This document shows, one piece after another, positions 28,321 to 38,047 of a stretch of DNA of 64,000 nucleotides. Location: assembly GCA_963787375.1 (NCBI GenBank), contig CAWBCR010000028.1, positions 1 to 64,000 on the forward strand, in the 5' to 3' direction. A program made the translations under genes and the position numbers. The notes under the pieces were generated by a model. That model ran no database searches, had not been told where the DNA came from, and saw only the letters and a program-made list of their open reading frames with translations. This DNA is from CAWBCR01 sp963787375. Its GTDB lineage: Bacteria > Chloroflexota > Anaerolineae > Aggregatilineales > UBA3940. How positions within the stretch are numbered: the stretch's first letter is position 1; each line of letters begins with the position of its first letter.

Positions 28321-29422
28321 CTACGCCGGTCGCGTGTCCTCCCGTGCCTGCGCCGCGTTGAAGCGTGACACGCGCATCAGTGGCGCGATGGCCCCAATCG
28401 CCGCCCCGACCGCCACGAACAGCCCCACCACGCCCAGCGCCGCGCTGCCCGGTGCATACACCGCCGCAACGATGAAGGCGATCAGACTGAGTACAAAGAA
28501 CAGCGCCGCTGCGCCGCCAACCAGCAATGCCACCTGCCGCGCGCGCTGCATCGACGCGCGCTTCTCGCCCCACACCTGCCCGTTCTGCCCGTTGACCAGT
28601 ACCACGCGCGCCGCGCCCTCGTCGTCATGGTACACGGCGCTATACGCCGGCGTCAGGAGCTGTGTCCAGTTGCGATCTTTGTACTGCCACGTCCAGCGAA
28701 ACTCGCGGATGTCGTCGGCCTTGGCCGCGCGGCGGCATTCGTCGCTGGCGGCGGTCTGAACGCCCGCCTGGGCGTCCCGCCACGCGTCGTTGGGCGAGCG
28801 GTCGGGCAGCCGGATCAGCGCCCCAGCGGTCTGATCGGGCTGATAAGCCGCGGCCTGATCCAGCCGGTAGCCGCCGATCCGCCGCTCAAGGAGCGTGTGC
28901 TGCTCCAGCGCGGGCGCGGCGACGTTCTCATAGCGCCGCTCCAGCCGCCCGATGCGCGGCTCCCAGCGCGTGCGCCGCTCCTTGACTTCCTGCGACTGCC
29001 AGCTTCCGCGGGCGTACTGGTCTTTGTGGCTGACCACCTCGTAGAAGGTGCCCGCTTCGGCCTGCCACACCCCCCGCGCGTCCGTGTCGACCAGCCACAT
29101 CGGCAGGTAGACGCGCCGCAGGTGGCCGCGCAGCGAGTTCGGCCCGCAGCGCGCGCGGCGCGAACGGGATGTCGCCTGCAAACGCCTCGATGCGCGCAGC
29201 CGCCTGCGCCTCGTCGAGGCCGAACGGCACCACCATCTCCGGCGGCTGGGTGTAGGCCAGGTTCCCCGCGCCCTCGTCGACCGAGTCGAGCGCGTCATGG
29301 TAGCACGCCGGGCACAACGGCGCGCCGTCGCCCGGCGCGATCAGGTAGGCGCTGTGGCAGTGCTCGCACACGGCGGGATGCAGGTCCGCGCCCCACACCG
29401 ACGACCAGTTGACGGTGCTCAT
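28321..29422 (-). CDS. Zinc-ribbon membrane protein, paralogue of the next gene upstream, one frameshift
   Basis: About 367 aa from ATG 29422, overlapping the upstream gene by ATGA. An N-terminal Cys4 ribbon (CEHCHSAYLI, then CPACYHDAL) precedes a conserved soluble domain with YLPMWLVDTDARGVWQAEAG, then VVLVNGQNGQVWGEKR and two C-terminal TM helices (about residues 300-355). The frame breaks near 29145 in a GC run between FAPRALR and PNSLRGHLRRVYLPMWL. VVLVNGQNGQ and LPMW match VVVNGQSGS and LPFW in the upstream protein, so the two arose by duplication. Function unknown. Confidence 0.7.
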
Positions 29423-30720
29423 GACGGCTTCGCCCCTTTCAGCAGCCTGTCGCTCTTGCCGGGGTTGGCGATAGCCTGCGCATTCGATATCAGCACAATT
29501 GACAGCGTCACCGACAGCACCAGCAGCACGGCAGCGCAGAACAGCAAGGGCGGCACGATCAGCCCGACCACTCCGGCGACCAGCGGCAGGCTGAAACCGG
29601 CCAGCACCACCGCCCACACCTTGAGCCAATCGACCGGGCGGCGGCCCCCGATGCTGCCCGACTGCCCATTGACCACCACCTGAAACGTCTCGTCGTTGAA
29701 GCTGAACGAGGCCAGGTACACCGGCAGCAGCACGTAGCGCCAGCTTTCGTTGGCAAAGTCGACGTTCATGCTCAGGCTGCGCAGGTGATCGCCCCCGCCC
29801 GACAGCGCATCCTGCTCGCAGGCTTTACGCGTGGCGGCGCGCATCTGCGCCCGCCCCACGTCCCACGCCTGTTCGAGCGGCACCGCGTACGCCTGCGCGT
29901 GCATCCCGGCCAGGTAGGCCGGCTCGTAGTCGGCCAGCGCGTTGAGGTCGAAGTCGTCGATAGTCGACAGGATCGAGTCGCTGACGTGTGGCGTGCCGGA
30001 GACGACCAGGTCGTCAAACCCTTGTGTGACATTCCCCGTCTTCCAGCGCCAGTGGGTGACGGTCTGCGTGTGCCACTCCTTGCCGTCGTAGGTGCGCCGC
30101 GTCTCGTCGTAGCCCACCTGGGCGCGCCACGCCGCCTTCGTTTGCGCGTCGAACGTCCAGAACGGCAGGTAAATGCCGGTGAATGAGCCGATCTGCGCCA
30201 CCTGCCGCAGCTTGGCGGGCAGCATCCAGCTCGCGCCCAGCCACTTCGCGGCGGTCGCCGTGCACGTTTCAGGCTCGATTTTGAAGGGGATCAGGTAGCG
30301 CGGGCGCAGCCCATCCTGCGCGGCGTCGCTCTGCACCACCCGGTTCGATCCGCAGAACGGGCACGTGTAGGTGAGCTGTCCCGGCGGCAGGACGGTCACC
30401 GCGTGGCAGCTCTGGCACTCGATCTGCCGCCGCGCTTCGCCCCAGCCGCGCGCGGCCTGCTCCAGCGTCTCGACCTTGAACTCGAACTGCTGTGCCTGCC
30501 TGCCGACCGCCTGGTGCGCGGGCGGCTCATAGTAGCCGCAGTTGGTGCACTTCAACCCGCCGTCCTCGATGCTGTAGGCGGTGCTGCCGCCGCACTGCGG
30601 GCACTTGAAGTCGACGACCGGCTGCTCCTCCTGTTTCGGCGGGATGGGCATGTACACGTCGATGCCCGGCACCGCCAACTCGGTCGGGATGTAGCCGGGC
30701 GGGGGAAATACATCGGCCAT
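29419..30720 (-). CDS. Zinc-ribbon membrane protein of unknown function
   Basis: 433 aa. Two TFIIB-like zinc ribbons: CPQCGGSTAY with CTNCGYYE (residues 40-63), and CQSCHAVTVLP with CPFCGSNRVV (101-128). A soluble domain follows with YLIPFKI, GIYLPFWTFDAQT and YLASFSF, then VVVNGQSGSIGG and two TM helices near 375-420. Proteins of this build are often labelled helicase- or PriA-like only because of the ribbon; no helicase motif is present. It is translationally coupled to its paralogue downstream. Confidence 0.7.
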   Translation of the reverse strand: MADVFPPPGYIPTELAVPGIDVYMPIPPKQEEQPVVDFKCPQCGGSTAYSIEDGGLKCTNCGYYEPPAHQAVGRQAQQFEFKVETLEQAARGWGEARRQIECQSCHAVTVLPPGQLTYTCPFCGSNRVVQSDAAQDGLRPRYLIPFKIEPETCTATAAKWLGASWMLPAKLRQVAQIGSFTGIYLPFWTFDAQTKAAWRAQVGYDETRRTYDGKEWHTQTVTHWRWKTGNVTQGFDDLVVSGTPHVSDSILSTIDDFDLNALADYEPAYLAGMHAQAYAVPLEQAWDVGRAQMRAATRKACEQDALSGGGDHLRSLSMNVDFANESWRYVLLPVYLASFSFNDETFQVVVNGQSGSIGGRRPVDWLKVWAVVLAGFSLPLVAGVVGLIVPPLLFCAAVLLVLSVTLSIVLISNAQAIANPGKSDRLLKGAKPS

Positions 30721-30815
30721 GGAGGCTCCTTATCTTGAAAGGCGCACACAGCAGATTGTAGATGATCCGGGGCGCGGGCGAAACCTGCGGCAACCTGACG
30801 CCTGCGCCCCGGCGA

Positions 30816-32012
30816 TCAGTCGATGGGGATCAGCCCTTTCAGGTCGGCAGGCTTGAACGGCCCCGGCTTGGCGATCACCTCACGTGCCGCGTCGACCTTG
30901 CCCCACACGTTCCACAGAATGACGCCCCGCACGCGGCCTTTGTCGAGATAGTACACCACGCCCTTCTTGAACGGCTCCGCCCAGTCGGCAGCGGACTCCA
31001 GCCGTGAGTCGAGCAGGCCCACCGCCTCGTAGCCCAGGTCGAACAGGTCTGAATAGAAGTAGGGCAGGTGATCGTAGCGCGTTGCCTGCCCGGCCATGTT
31101 CATCCCGGCGACCCGGCCCATCGTGTTGGCGTTGTCCTCGTGCTCGACGCGCAGCCGTATCCCCAGCGCCGGGTTGGCGAACGCGGCCACGTCGCCGGCG
31201 GCGTACACGTCCGGCGCGGACGTACGCAGGTGCTCGTCGACCACGATCCCATCCTCGACCGCGATACCCGCCTCCTGCGCCAGCTTCACGTCCGGCACGA
31301 CGCCGATCCCGGCCACTACCGTCCCCACCTCGACCTGCTGAACCGCGCCGCCGGCCTCGGGCTTGAGCGCCAGCGCGCTTCCTCCATCCCGCGCCGTGAC
31401 GCCCTCCACCTGCATGCCGGGCCGCACGTCGACGCCCTTCTCGCGATAATAGTGGGTCACGAAGTCGGCCAGGTCGCGCGGGAACAGCCGGTCGCAGATG
31501 GCTGGCTCCAGGAAGGCCATCACCACCTGCTTGCCGTTCATCGCCAGCGCGGCGGCGATCTCCGAGCCGATGAAGCCCCCGCCGATCACGCCGAAGCGAT
31601 CCTGGCTCTCGGTCCGCTCGCGCAGCAGGCGGTAATCGGCCAGCGTGCGGAAAGTGATGATCTGGTCGCCGCCAAACGGCAGTCGGCGCGGTGCGGCGCC
31701 GGTCGCCAGTAGCAGCTTATCGTAGCCGTGTTCCTCGCCCTGATCGTCTACCACGCGCTTCGCCTTCACGTCGAGGCGCGCGATGCGCCGGCCCAGGTGC
31801 ATCTCGACGCCGCGCTCCGGTGTCTTGCGCCAGATCGTGTCGATTGATTTGCCGGTCCACAGCTTTTTCGACAGCGGCGGGCGATTGTAGGGCGGATCGG
31901 CCTCGGCGCTGAACAGGCCAATCGTTCCGGCCCCGTCGACCTCGCGGATGCCGCTCGCGGCGGCGTCGGCGGTCATCCCCCCGCCGACGATGACGTATGT
32001 GTAATCGGGCAT
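30816..32012 (-). CDS. FAD-dependent pyridine nucleotide-disulphide oxidoreductase (ferredoxin reductase-like)
   Basis: 398 aa from ATG 32012 (GGAGGAG upstream). FAD-binding VIVGGGMTADAAASGIRE at the N-terminus, PPYNRPPLSKKLW near residue 40, NAD(P)-binding GVIGGGFIGSEIAAAL near 143, and the second FAD motif VYAAGDVAAF near 275. There is no redox-active CXXXXC pair. The C-terminal domain resembles the ferredoxin/rubredoxin or putidaredoxin reductase group (or AIF). The electron acceptor is not evident from neighbours. Confidence 0.85.
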   Translation of the reverse strand: MPDYTYVIVGGGMTADAAASGIREVDGAGTIGLFSAEADPPYNRPPLSKKLWTGKSIDTIWRKTPERGVEMHLGRRIARLDVKAKRVVDDQGEEHGYDKLLLATGAAPRRLPFGGDQIITFRTLADYRLLRERTESQDRFGVIGGGFIGSEIAAALAMNGKQVVMAFLEPAICDRLFPRDLADFVTHYYREKGVDVRPGMQVEGVTARDGGSALALKPEAGGAVQQVEVGTVVAGIGVVPDVKLAQEAGIAVEDGIVVDEHLRTSAPDVYAAGDVAAFANPALGIRLRVEHEDNANTMGRVAGMNMAGQATRYDHLPYFYSDLFDLGYEAVGLLDSRLESAADWAEPFKKGVVYYLDKGRVRGVILWNVWGKVDAAREVIAKPGPFKPADLKGLIPID

Positions 32013-32104
32013 GCTGGCTCCTCCTTCCGTCCGTTGGGACATTAAGCTGAGTATACGGAAGGAGTCCGCCACCTTCACCGGACAAAAGGACAGGTCAGGG
32101 GCTG

Positions 32105-34078
32105 TTACGTCGCCATCACACCAATCGGCTCCGGCTCCCACTCACGCCACCACGGCGTGGTGAGGTCCGGCAGCGGGTGCGCGTCGAGCAGGTCGACGTG
32201 ACCCGCCTGCTGCGCCGCCTCGACCAGCGCCCGCGTCTCGCGGCGCAGCGTCTCGTGCGCGTACAGCAGGTTGGCCAGCGCCGTCATGCGGCGGCGCTCC
32301 TCGGGGAACGTGAAGTTGTGCGTGTCGAACACGATCCGCAGCAGCGTCGGGCGCTCGTCGAAGCCGAACGAGTAGTCGGGCGGGCCGACCACGTGGATGC
32401 TGAGCAGCGGCGGCAGCTCCGGCGCGCAGCGCGGCGGCGAACAGCTCGATGTCGTAGAAGGCCGCGCCGCCGTCGAAATATGTCTCGCCGTCGATGACCG
32501 GCGGTGTGATGTAAAACGGCTGCGCCATGCCGCCTACCACCGCGTCGACAATCGCGCAGTTGATGGGCCGCAGCGTCCGCCCGGCAAACTGCATGTGCAG
32601 GTCGCCCGGCGCGCCGAAGAAGTCGGCGGTCCCATCCGACCGCGCGCGCCGACCGCGTAAAACGGCAGCGCGAGGTCCTCAAACGTGACGGCGGTGCCGT
32701 CCGCGCAGCCGGTCCACCGTTCCAGGTAGCGGGCGATCTGCTCGCGCAGCGGGTCAGAGTTGGCGACGGCGCGCACCAGCCGGCGAGGCGTGTGGTTCAT
32801 CCGGTACAGGTTCGACGGGTCAAGCTGCTCGAAGAACTGCTCAAGGTGCCTGAGCGCATCGTGCGCATCGGGTGTGTACAGGTCGGGCCTGCGCCGTGCG
32901 CCCAGCGCCACCGCGTGGAATAGCCCATTCAGCACCCCCGCCGAGCAGCCAAAGATGCGCTCGATTTGCGCGCCCCGCGCGTCGATCAGCCCGGCCATGA
33001 CCATCTCGGCCACCATCCCGGAGAAGCCGCCTGCGCCGTAGATCAGCGTCATCGGCTGCGCGAAGTCAAAGCCGTCAAGTTGCGGCTCGCCCAGCGCGCG
33101 GAACTCCGCCATCAGCGCGGTCTTGTTGGCGATGCTGGTCCGCATGTTGGTGCTGGCTTCCGTCGAGCCGATGTACGGCAGCCGCACGTGCTGGATGCGC
33201 GGGGCAGGGGGGGCCGGCGGCGGCTTGACCCCGCGCCCGGCGAGGGCATCCTGCAGCGCGTTGGCCTGCGCCGCCAGCGCCCGCTGGCGCAGCAGCAGGT
33301 CGTTGTAGTAGCGCGACAGGGTTGCCTGGTTGCGTTCGTGCCAGCGGTGCATGATGAACACCTGCGACGCTGCCCACGGCTTCCAGGCTGGCAGCGGCGT
33401 GTGCGGCTCGCTTTTCACGATGGGCCGCGGATCGCCCGCTTCCATGTCGAGCACCATCGGGCTGATGTCGGCGAAGACCGGGCGGCCATCTTTGTAGAAG
33501 TGCCCGTTGACCCGCGCCGCGTCGGTGCTGAGCATCGTGCTGACGGCGGCGATGCACGCGTCGAGCACCGGTGCATTCTCGAGGCGCGTCGCGCAGTTGT
33601 GGTACACTGCCCGCAGCGAATTGTCCGGCGGGCCGAAGAACACCGGGTAGGCGTCTTTGTCGGCGGCGCACAGATAGACCGGCACCGGCAGGTCGGCCAG
33701 CGTCAGCGCCGACGGGTCGGCGAGGCCGGTCCACGCCGCCAGCAGCGCCGCCAGCCGCTTCCTGAGCGGCCCCAGGTGGTAGAACCCGTACTGGATGTGC
33801 CGCACGTTCAGGCGGCGGATGTCGCGGCTGCGCGCCTGCTCGAAGAACCCGGCCAGGTCGTCGAGCGCATGGCCCGCCTGCGCGGTTTGCGCGCCGATCT
33901 GCACCGCGTGGGCGACAGCCACCAGCGCCCCCGACGCGTTGCCGTACAGGCGGCCTATCACTGTCCCGCTCGCGGCGAGGCGCTGCGCCAGCGCGATATC
34001 GTCCAGCAGTTGGGCGACGTCGCCTAGCTTGCCAGCCTGGTAAATGATGCTTGTCGGGCGCTGTGGATTGCTGGTCAT
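32105..34078 (-). CDS. Tandem patatin-like protein: degenerate first domain, catalytic-looking second domain; two compensating frameshifts
   Basis: About 657 aa from ATG 34078. The first domain (1-240) has GKLGDVAQLLDD, then GRLYGNASGALVA where the GXSXG nucleophile elbow should be, so Ser is replaced by Ala. HFYKDGRPVF stands for the DG(G/A) motif. The second domain (about 325-600) has an intact elbow FGCSAGVLNG and YFDGGAAFYDIEL. Patatin folds hydrolyse lipid acyl esters with this Ser-Asp dyad. Frame breaks near 32637 (after LPFYAVGAR, restored by SDGTADFFGAPGD) and near 32425 cancel. VYLCAADKDAYPVFFGPPD in domain 1 matches FYAVGARG-x-DGTADFFGAPGD in domain 2, confirming duplication. It starts 10 bp after the transporter gene, so one operon. 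Confidence 0.72.
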
Positions 34079-34088
34079 GGGGAGCCGC

Positions 34089-35456
34089 CTACCGCTCGGC
34101 GGCGGCTTCCTGCGCGGCCAGCCTGGCCCGCACCTCGGCGTGTGTGGCCCGCGTGATCGGGTACCAGATCAGCAGCGGCAGCGCCAGCGCGAAGACCAGC
34201 AGCGGCACCGGCCCGATGAACAACCGGATGCCGAACAGCGTCTGTGCGCTCTGCGCGGCTGCCCCCTGCACGTAGCCCGACAGGTGCAGCACCCACCCGC
34301 TGGCCGCGATGCCCAGCGCCTGCGTCAGCTTGAAGGTGAAGCCCCACACGCCGTAATACATCCCGCCGCGATGCTCGCCTGTCTCCAGCCGGTCGTACTC
34401 GATCACGTCGGGCACCATCGCCCACGGGAATACCCAGTTGGTCGAGAAGCCCAGCCCCGCCACGATCGCGATCACGTAGATCCACGGCGACGCGCCGCGC
34501 GGCAGCAGGAACGTCGCCGCGACGGCCAGCCCGCCGATTCCCAACCCCAGCGCATAGGCCGGTCCCTTGTTGATCCGGTCCGAGACCATCTTCCACGGGA
34601 ACAGGAACACGAACACGCTGACCAGCAGCAGCGCCAGCACAATCGACACCTGCCCGGCGGCCATCCCGCTCTGATAGGTGAGGAAGTAGTACAGCAGCGT
34701 CTGCACCAGCGTGAACGACACGTTGGCGATCAGGTAGGCGATCACCAGCCGCACGAACGGCTTGTTCCTGAACGTGGTCAGGAAGGCACGCACCGGCGGC
34801 GTTTCAGACCTGCTCTCGCTGATCTCCTTGCGCTCGCGCAGTCCGGAGGCAGAGGCGATCAGCGCGGCGGCGTTGATCACGCCGTAGATGATGCCTACCG
34901 CAGCGTAGCCGCTGCGTTTCGCCAGGAACAGCCCCACGATGATTGGCGTGACCGCCGCGCCGACGAGGTAAGCCGGCACGCCCAGCATCATGCGCCACGT
35001 CGTCAGGCTGGCGCGCTCGTCATAATCCTCGGTCAGCTCGGCAGTCAGCGCGTAGTACGGCACCGAGGTCATGGTCAGCATCGTGTCGAACACGACGAAG
35101 CTGCCCGCGATCCACACGAACGTCCACACGTCGGGCAGGCCGCGCGGCACGATCCACAGCAGCGCGATGCTGATTGCCAGCGGCACCGCCCCGAACAACA
35201 TGAACACCCGCCGCTTGCCGAACCGCCGCGACGTGGTGCGGTCGGAGATCCAGCCGAAGATGGGGTCGTTGATCGCGTCCCAGATTTTGGCAATGGCCAG
35301 TGCGCTGCCGGCCAGCGCCGGGTTGATGATCGCGCCGTCGGTATAGAACGCCAGCAGGAAAAAAGCGATGGCTGATACGACCATCGCGTTGCCAAAATCG
35401 CCGATGCCGTAGACGAGTTTGGTGCTCCAGCTTAGGTGATCGCTGCTGCTGCTCAT
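34089..35456 (-). CDS. Glycoside-pentoside-hexuronide (GPH/MelB-type) sugar transporter
   Basis: 455 aa, 12 predicted TM helices, from ATG 35456 (AGGAGC upstream). Family features: KLVYGIGDFGNAMV at the N-terminus, IWDAINDPIFGWISDRT near residue 62 with the cation-site Asp residues, YDERASLTTWRM near 150, and the second-half DVIEYDRLETGEHRGGMYYG near 325. Members import oligosaccharides or glycosides with Na+ or H+. GH1 and GH38 genes nearby support a carbohydrate role. Some family members carry lipids instead, which would suit the patatin-like partner downstream. Confidence 0.88.
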   Translation of the reverse strand: MSSSSDHLSWSTKLVYGIGDFGNAMVVSAIAFFLLAFYTDGAIINPALAGSALAIAKIWDAINDPIFGWISDRTTSRRFGKRRVFMLFGAVPLAISIALLWIVPRGLPDVWTFVWIAGSFVVFDTMLTMTSVPYYALTAELTEDYDERASLTTWRMMLGVPAYLVGAAVTPIIVGLFLAKRSGYAAVGIIYGVINAAALIASASGLRERKEISESRSETPPVRAFLTTFRNKPFVRLVIAYLIANVSFTLVQTLLYYFLTYQSGMAAGQVSIVLALLLVSVFVFLFPWKMVSDRINKGPAYALGLGIGGLAVAATFLLPRGASPWIYVIAIVAGLGFSTNWVFPWAMVPDVIEYDRLETGEHRGGMYYGVWGFTFKLTQALGIAASGWVLHLSGYVQGAAAQSAQTLFGIRLFIGPVPLLVFALALPLLIWYPITRATHAEVRARLAAQEAAAER

Positions 35457-35510
35457 GGCTGCTCCTGTGTGGGTGATGGGTGCCGGCATCGGCCCGAAGC
35501 CGATTTCATC

Positions 35511-35539
35511 ATCATAGCATCAAGCGCGCAAAAGGTTAA
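35511..35539 (-). promoter_or_regulatory. Promoter of the GPH transporter-patatin operon
   Basis: Minus strand: TTAACC (35539-35534), 17-bp spacer, TATGAT (35516-35511). The leader would be about 50 nt. Confidence 0.5.
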
Positions 35540-35639
35540 GCGTTTCAGACAGCATGAGAGAGCGGGAGAGTGGGCGAGAATGGCGATTGCCAGAGGATGG
35601 GCAAATGTCAGGACGGGCGTGGCAGAACGAGCGTACATC

Positions 35640-35712
35640 CCCCTCGCCCCAGGGCCGCGCAGCGGCCCGCGAAGGCTGCGGCGCAGCCACGGAGAGGGGC
35701 CAGCGGTGAGGG
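35640..35712. repeat. GC-rich intergenic hairpin element
   Basis: Contains GGGCCGCGCAGCGGCCC and GGCTGCGGCGCAGCC palindromes inside CCCCTCGCCCC...GAGAGGGGCC. It resembles the C/G-run elements at 28263 and 50226 in style but differs in sequence. No gene is seen. Confidence 0.5.
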
Positions 35713-35714
35713 TG

Positions 35715-35915
35715 CTACAGCTTGTTCGCTGGCTCCGGCTCCCACTCGCGCCACCACGCCTCGGTGAGGTCCGCCAGCGGGTGCACGTCAAGCAGACCGG
35801 CGTGCCCCGCCTGCCGCGTCGCCTCCGCGAGCGCCCGTGTCTCCCGGCGCAGCGCCTCGTGCACGTACAGTAGGTTGGCCAGCGCCGCGGTGCGTCGCCC
35901 CGATCCGCTTCTCGG
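35715..35915 (-). pseudogene. Remnant of a second patatin-like gene (C-terminal 65 codons)
   Basis: Translates to TAALANLLYVHEALRRET, then ALAEATRQAGHAGLLD, PLADLTEAWWREWEPEP. This matches the last 65 residues of the patatin-like protein at 32105-34078 (TALANLLYAHETLRRET, WWREWEPEP). Upstream sequence has lost the reading frame and no start signal is present. It is a partial duplicate left on the far side of the transporter gene. Confidence 0.75.
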
Positions 35916-36136
35916 GCAGGGAGTGTCAATCCGCACACTTCCTGCATCCATATGTAGGACGTAGGAGTTAATACCGCGCTGAATGGCGGAATTGGGGTGA
36001 AAACGCTGCTGTCAGCGTGATACTTACCGGAGCTCACAAGTTTCACATAATCTGCACATACTGTCTACACAGGGGGGCAGTAGGATATGTGTATATGTGA
36101 AATTTATCACAAGTTATGAGATGGAAAGGAATGTCA

Positions 36137-36778
36137 ATGGCAGCAATAACAGATATGTCGGCGAAGACCCGCACCAACTGGTTGATTGACCTGGCAGTCT
36201 TTCTTGGCGGCGTCTTCGCATCCATATCAGGAATATACTTCTTATTCGTTCCCTCCGGAGGTTACCAGGGTGGCCGCAACCTACTGTACGGCACCACGAT
36301 CCTGATTACCCGGAAGCAATGGGACAGTCTGCATATGTGGGCGGGTATCGCGATGATCGCTGCTGTGATGGTGCATTTTGCCATCCACTGGCACTGGGTG
36401 AAGGCAATGGTGAAGCGCATCTGGCGGTCGATGGGACCAGGCCGAGTCAGGATATCCCAGGGAGCCCGGCTGAACCTCGGTGTCGATATCGTTATCGCCG
36501 TGAGCTTCCTGTTGACCGCACTGTCAGGTGTGTACTTCCTGTATGCCCCGTCCGGAGGGTTCCAAGGCGGCGCCAATCTAGGGTGGGACCCGGGGTTCCT
36601 GTTCAGCCGGATGACCTGGAACTTGGTCCACACCTGGGCGGGAACAGTGATGATTATCGCGGCGGTCGTTCACTTCATCATCCACTGGGGTTGGGTCACC
36701 AAGATCACGCGGCGGCTGTTCCTGTCGCTATGGCCGCATCTACCAGTTAGTAATACTAGTAGTAATGAAATCAGTTGA
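36137..36778 (+). CDS. Duplicated DUF4405-like four-helix membrane protein
   Basis: 213 aa from ATG 36137 (AAAGGA 6 nt upstream; earlier in-frame ATGs at 36116 and 36131 lie before or on that site). Two tandem copies of about 85 residues, each with two TM helices: GIYFLFVPSGGYQGG then HMWAGIAMIAAVMVHFAIHW, and GVYFLYAPSGGFQGG then HTWAGTVMIIAAVVHFIIHW. Each repeat keeps paired His residues in the helices, as in cytochrome b561-like or DUF4405 proteins that may bind haem. It is lower in GC than its neighbours. It is followed 20 bp later by the partner gene, so one operon. Function unknown. Confidence 0.7.
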   Translation: MAAITDMSAKTRTNWLIDLAVFLGGVFASISGIYFLFVPSGGYQGGRNLLYGTTILITRKQWDSLHMWAGIAMIAAVMVHFAIHWHWVKAMVKRIWRSMGPGRVRISQGARLNLGVDIVIAVSFLLTALSGVYFLYAPSGGFQGGANLGWDPGFLFSRMTWNLVHTWAGTVMIIAAVVHFIIHWGWVTKITRRLFLSLWPHLPVSNTSSNEIS

Positions 36779-36798
36779 ATGATCAAGGAGTAAGGAAG

Positions 36799-37386
36799 AT
36801 GTTTAAGAAAATCGCTATTGGTACATTGATCGTAGGGCTTACCGGTTCCTTGATAGCAGGCGCTATCATCCGGACGAACAGCAAAGCACCGTCCAACCAT
36901 GGAGAGCAAGCACAGGGACAGGGGCGAAATAGCCAGTCGGCGGAGGTGCGTGCCGACTGGGGAGGCAGGTTGCAGGGAGCAGGTGATACCCGAGTTTCCG
37001 GTTCAGGATACCGTGGCAGCCAGGGCAGAGACAATACTGGGGGCCAGAACGCGAGCGCAGAACGCGAACCAGAAGCACAGAGCCATGACTGGGTAGCACT
37101 GGAGGGTACGGTTACCCATGTAGATTCCGAGATGCTGGTTGTCACCCGTATAAGCGGCGAGGAACTCATAGTTGAAGGACGGGCCTGGCAGTTTGCACAG
37201 GAACAGGATTTCCGGACTGAACCTGGCAACCTGGTTGTGCTCAATGGGTTCTATGAAGATGGCGCGGGATTGGTCACCGCAGAAATCGTCGATCTGACCA
37301 ACAGTAACACCGTGGCAATGCGGGATGCAAGCGGCAAGCCGTTGTGGTCCGGGGGCAAAGGACGAGGAGGGCCCCAGGGCGCATAG
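36799..37386 (+). CDS. Membrane-anchored exported protein with C-terminal OB-like domain
   Basis: 195 aa from ATG 36799 (AAGGAG and AAGGAAG just upstream). An N-terminal TM anchor (KIAIGTLIVGLTGSLIAGAI) is followed by a Gly/Gln/Ser-rich disordered linker to about residue 98. The C-terminal domain (WVALEGTVTHVDSEMLVV to AEIVDLTN) is a small beta-barrel-like module similar in style to DUF5666 or OB-fold domains. It is probably extracytoplasmic. It is coupled to the DUF4405-like gene and may be its soluble partner. Not otherwise recognised. Confidence 0.6.
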   Translation: MFKKIAIGTLIVGLTGSLIAGAIIRTNSKAPSNHGEQAQGQGRNSQSAEVRADWGGRLQGAGDTRVSGSGYRGSQGRDNTGGQNASAEREPEAQSHDWVALEGTVTHVDSEMLVVTRISGEELIVEGRAWQFAQEQDFRTEPGNLVVLNGFYEDGAGLVTAEIVDLTNSNTVAMRDASGKPLWSGGKGRGGPQGA

Positions 37387-37453
37387 TCCATAGTCAGCAA
37401 ATAGGAGGGCTGGATATCTCGGATATCCTGCCGTGAAGTCTGGCACTTTGAAG

Positions 37454-37483
37454 AAGCCTGCGCACCGGAAGCGCGGGCTTTTT
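37454..37483 (+). terminator. Intrinsic terminator of the DUF4405-like operon
   Basis: AAGCCTGCGC (37454-37463) pairs with GCGCGGGCTT (37471-37480), one G-T pair, loop ACCGGAA, followed by a run of T (37479-37483). Confidence 0.75.
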
Positions 37484-37594
37484 GGCAGGGAGAGTGAGAA
37501 GAAAGGTCGTATCAGGAGATCAAGGGTGGGTGGCGGCGAAGAGGGGATTGCGCCGGGAAGCCAGCAGAACCTCTTTTCAGGCTAGTTGGCTGGT

Positions 37595-37800
37595 GACAGG
37601 GACAACAAGAGGTGAAAATGATGGGAACCCCAGAAAGTGGCGTGGTAGACACGCCCGAGGGTGGCGAGCGACCAGCGTCCAGCGCCGTGCCACTGATAGA
37701 CCCGCTCCTGCTTGAAGATGCCCCGGTACGCTTCCAGCAGTTCGAACAGCTTCTTGATGAGTTCTGTATTTTGGGGGATAGTGGTTTCATAATGAAATGG
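37595..37800 (-). pseudogene. Possible N-terminal remnant of an IS4-like transposase
   Basis: On the minus strand the frame reads IPQNTELIKKLFELLEAYRG then IFKQERVYQ, the style of the N-terminus of IS4/DDE transposases that open with a short helical KxFxLLEAHR segment. It then degenerates and stops. No inverted repeats or DDE residues are seen. The region 37484-38047 otherwise shows no gene. Confidence 0.35.
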
Positions 37801-38047
37801 CCTTCGGTGTCTGGTTTTGGCGAACCTTTTCGACCGATTGCCATTCCGTTTCTAAAATAAAGCCAAAGTTGAGGGTTTGACCGAAAGTCCTTTCGTGCGA
37901 AGAACCCGTCGCCCAGTTAGCCCGTACAGCCCTTGACAAAACCAGCCGCCCCTCCTGTATTTAGGGAAAGCTAAACCGTAATATAGGTTGCACTAAAACA
38001 GACTGTGTGCAGAGCTCCGGGAGGCTGCTGCGCGCAGGCTGTTTGCC

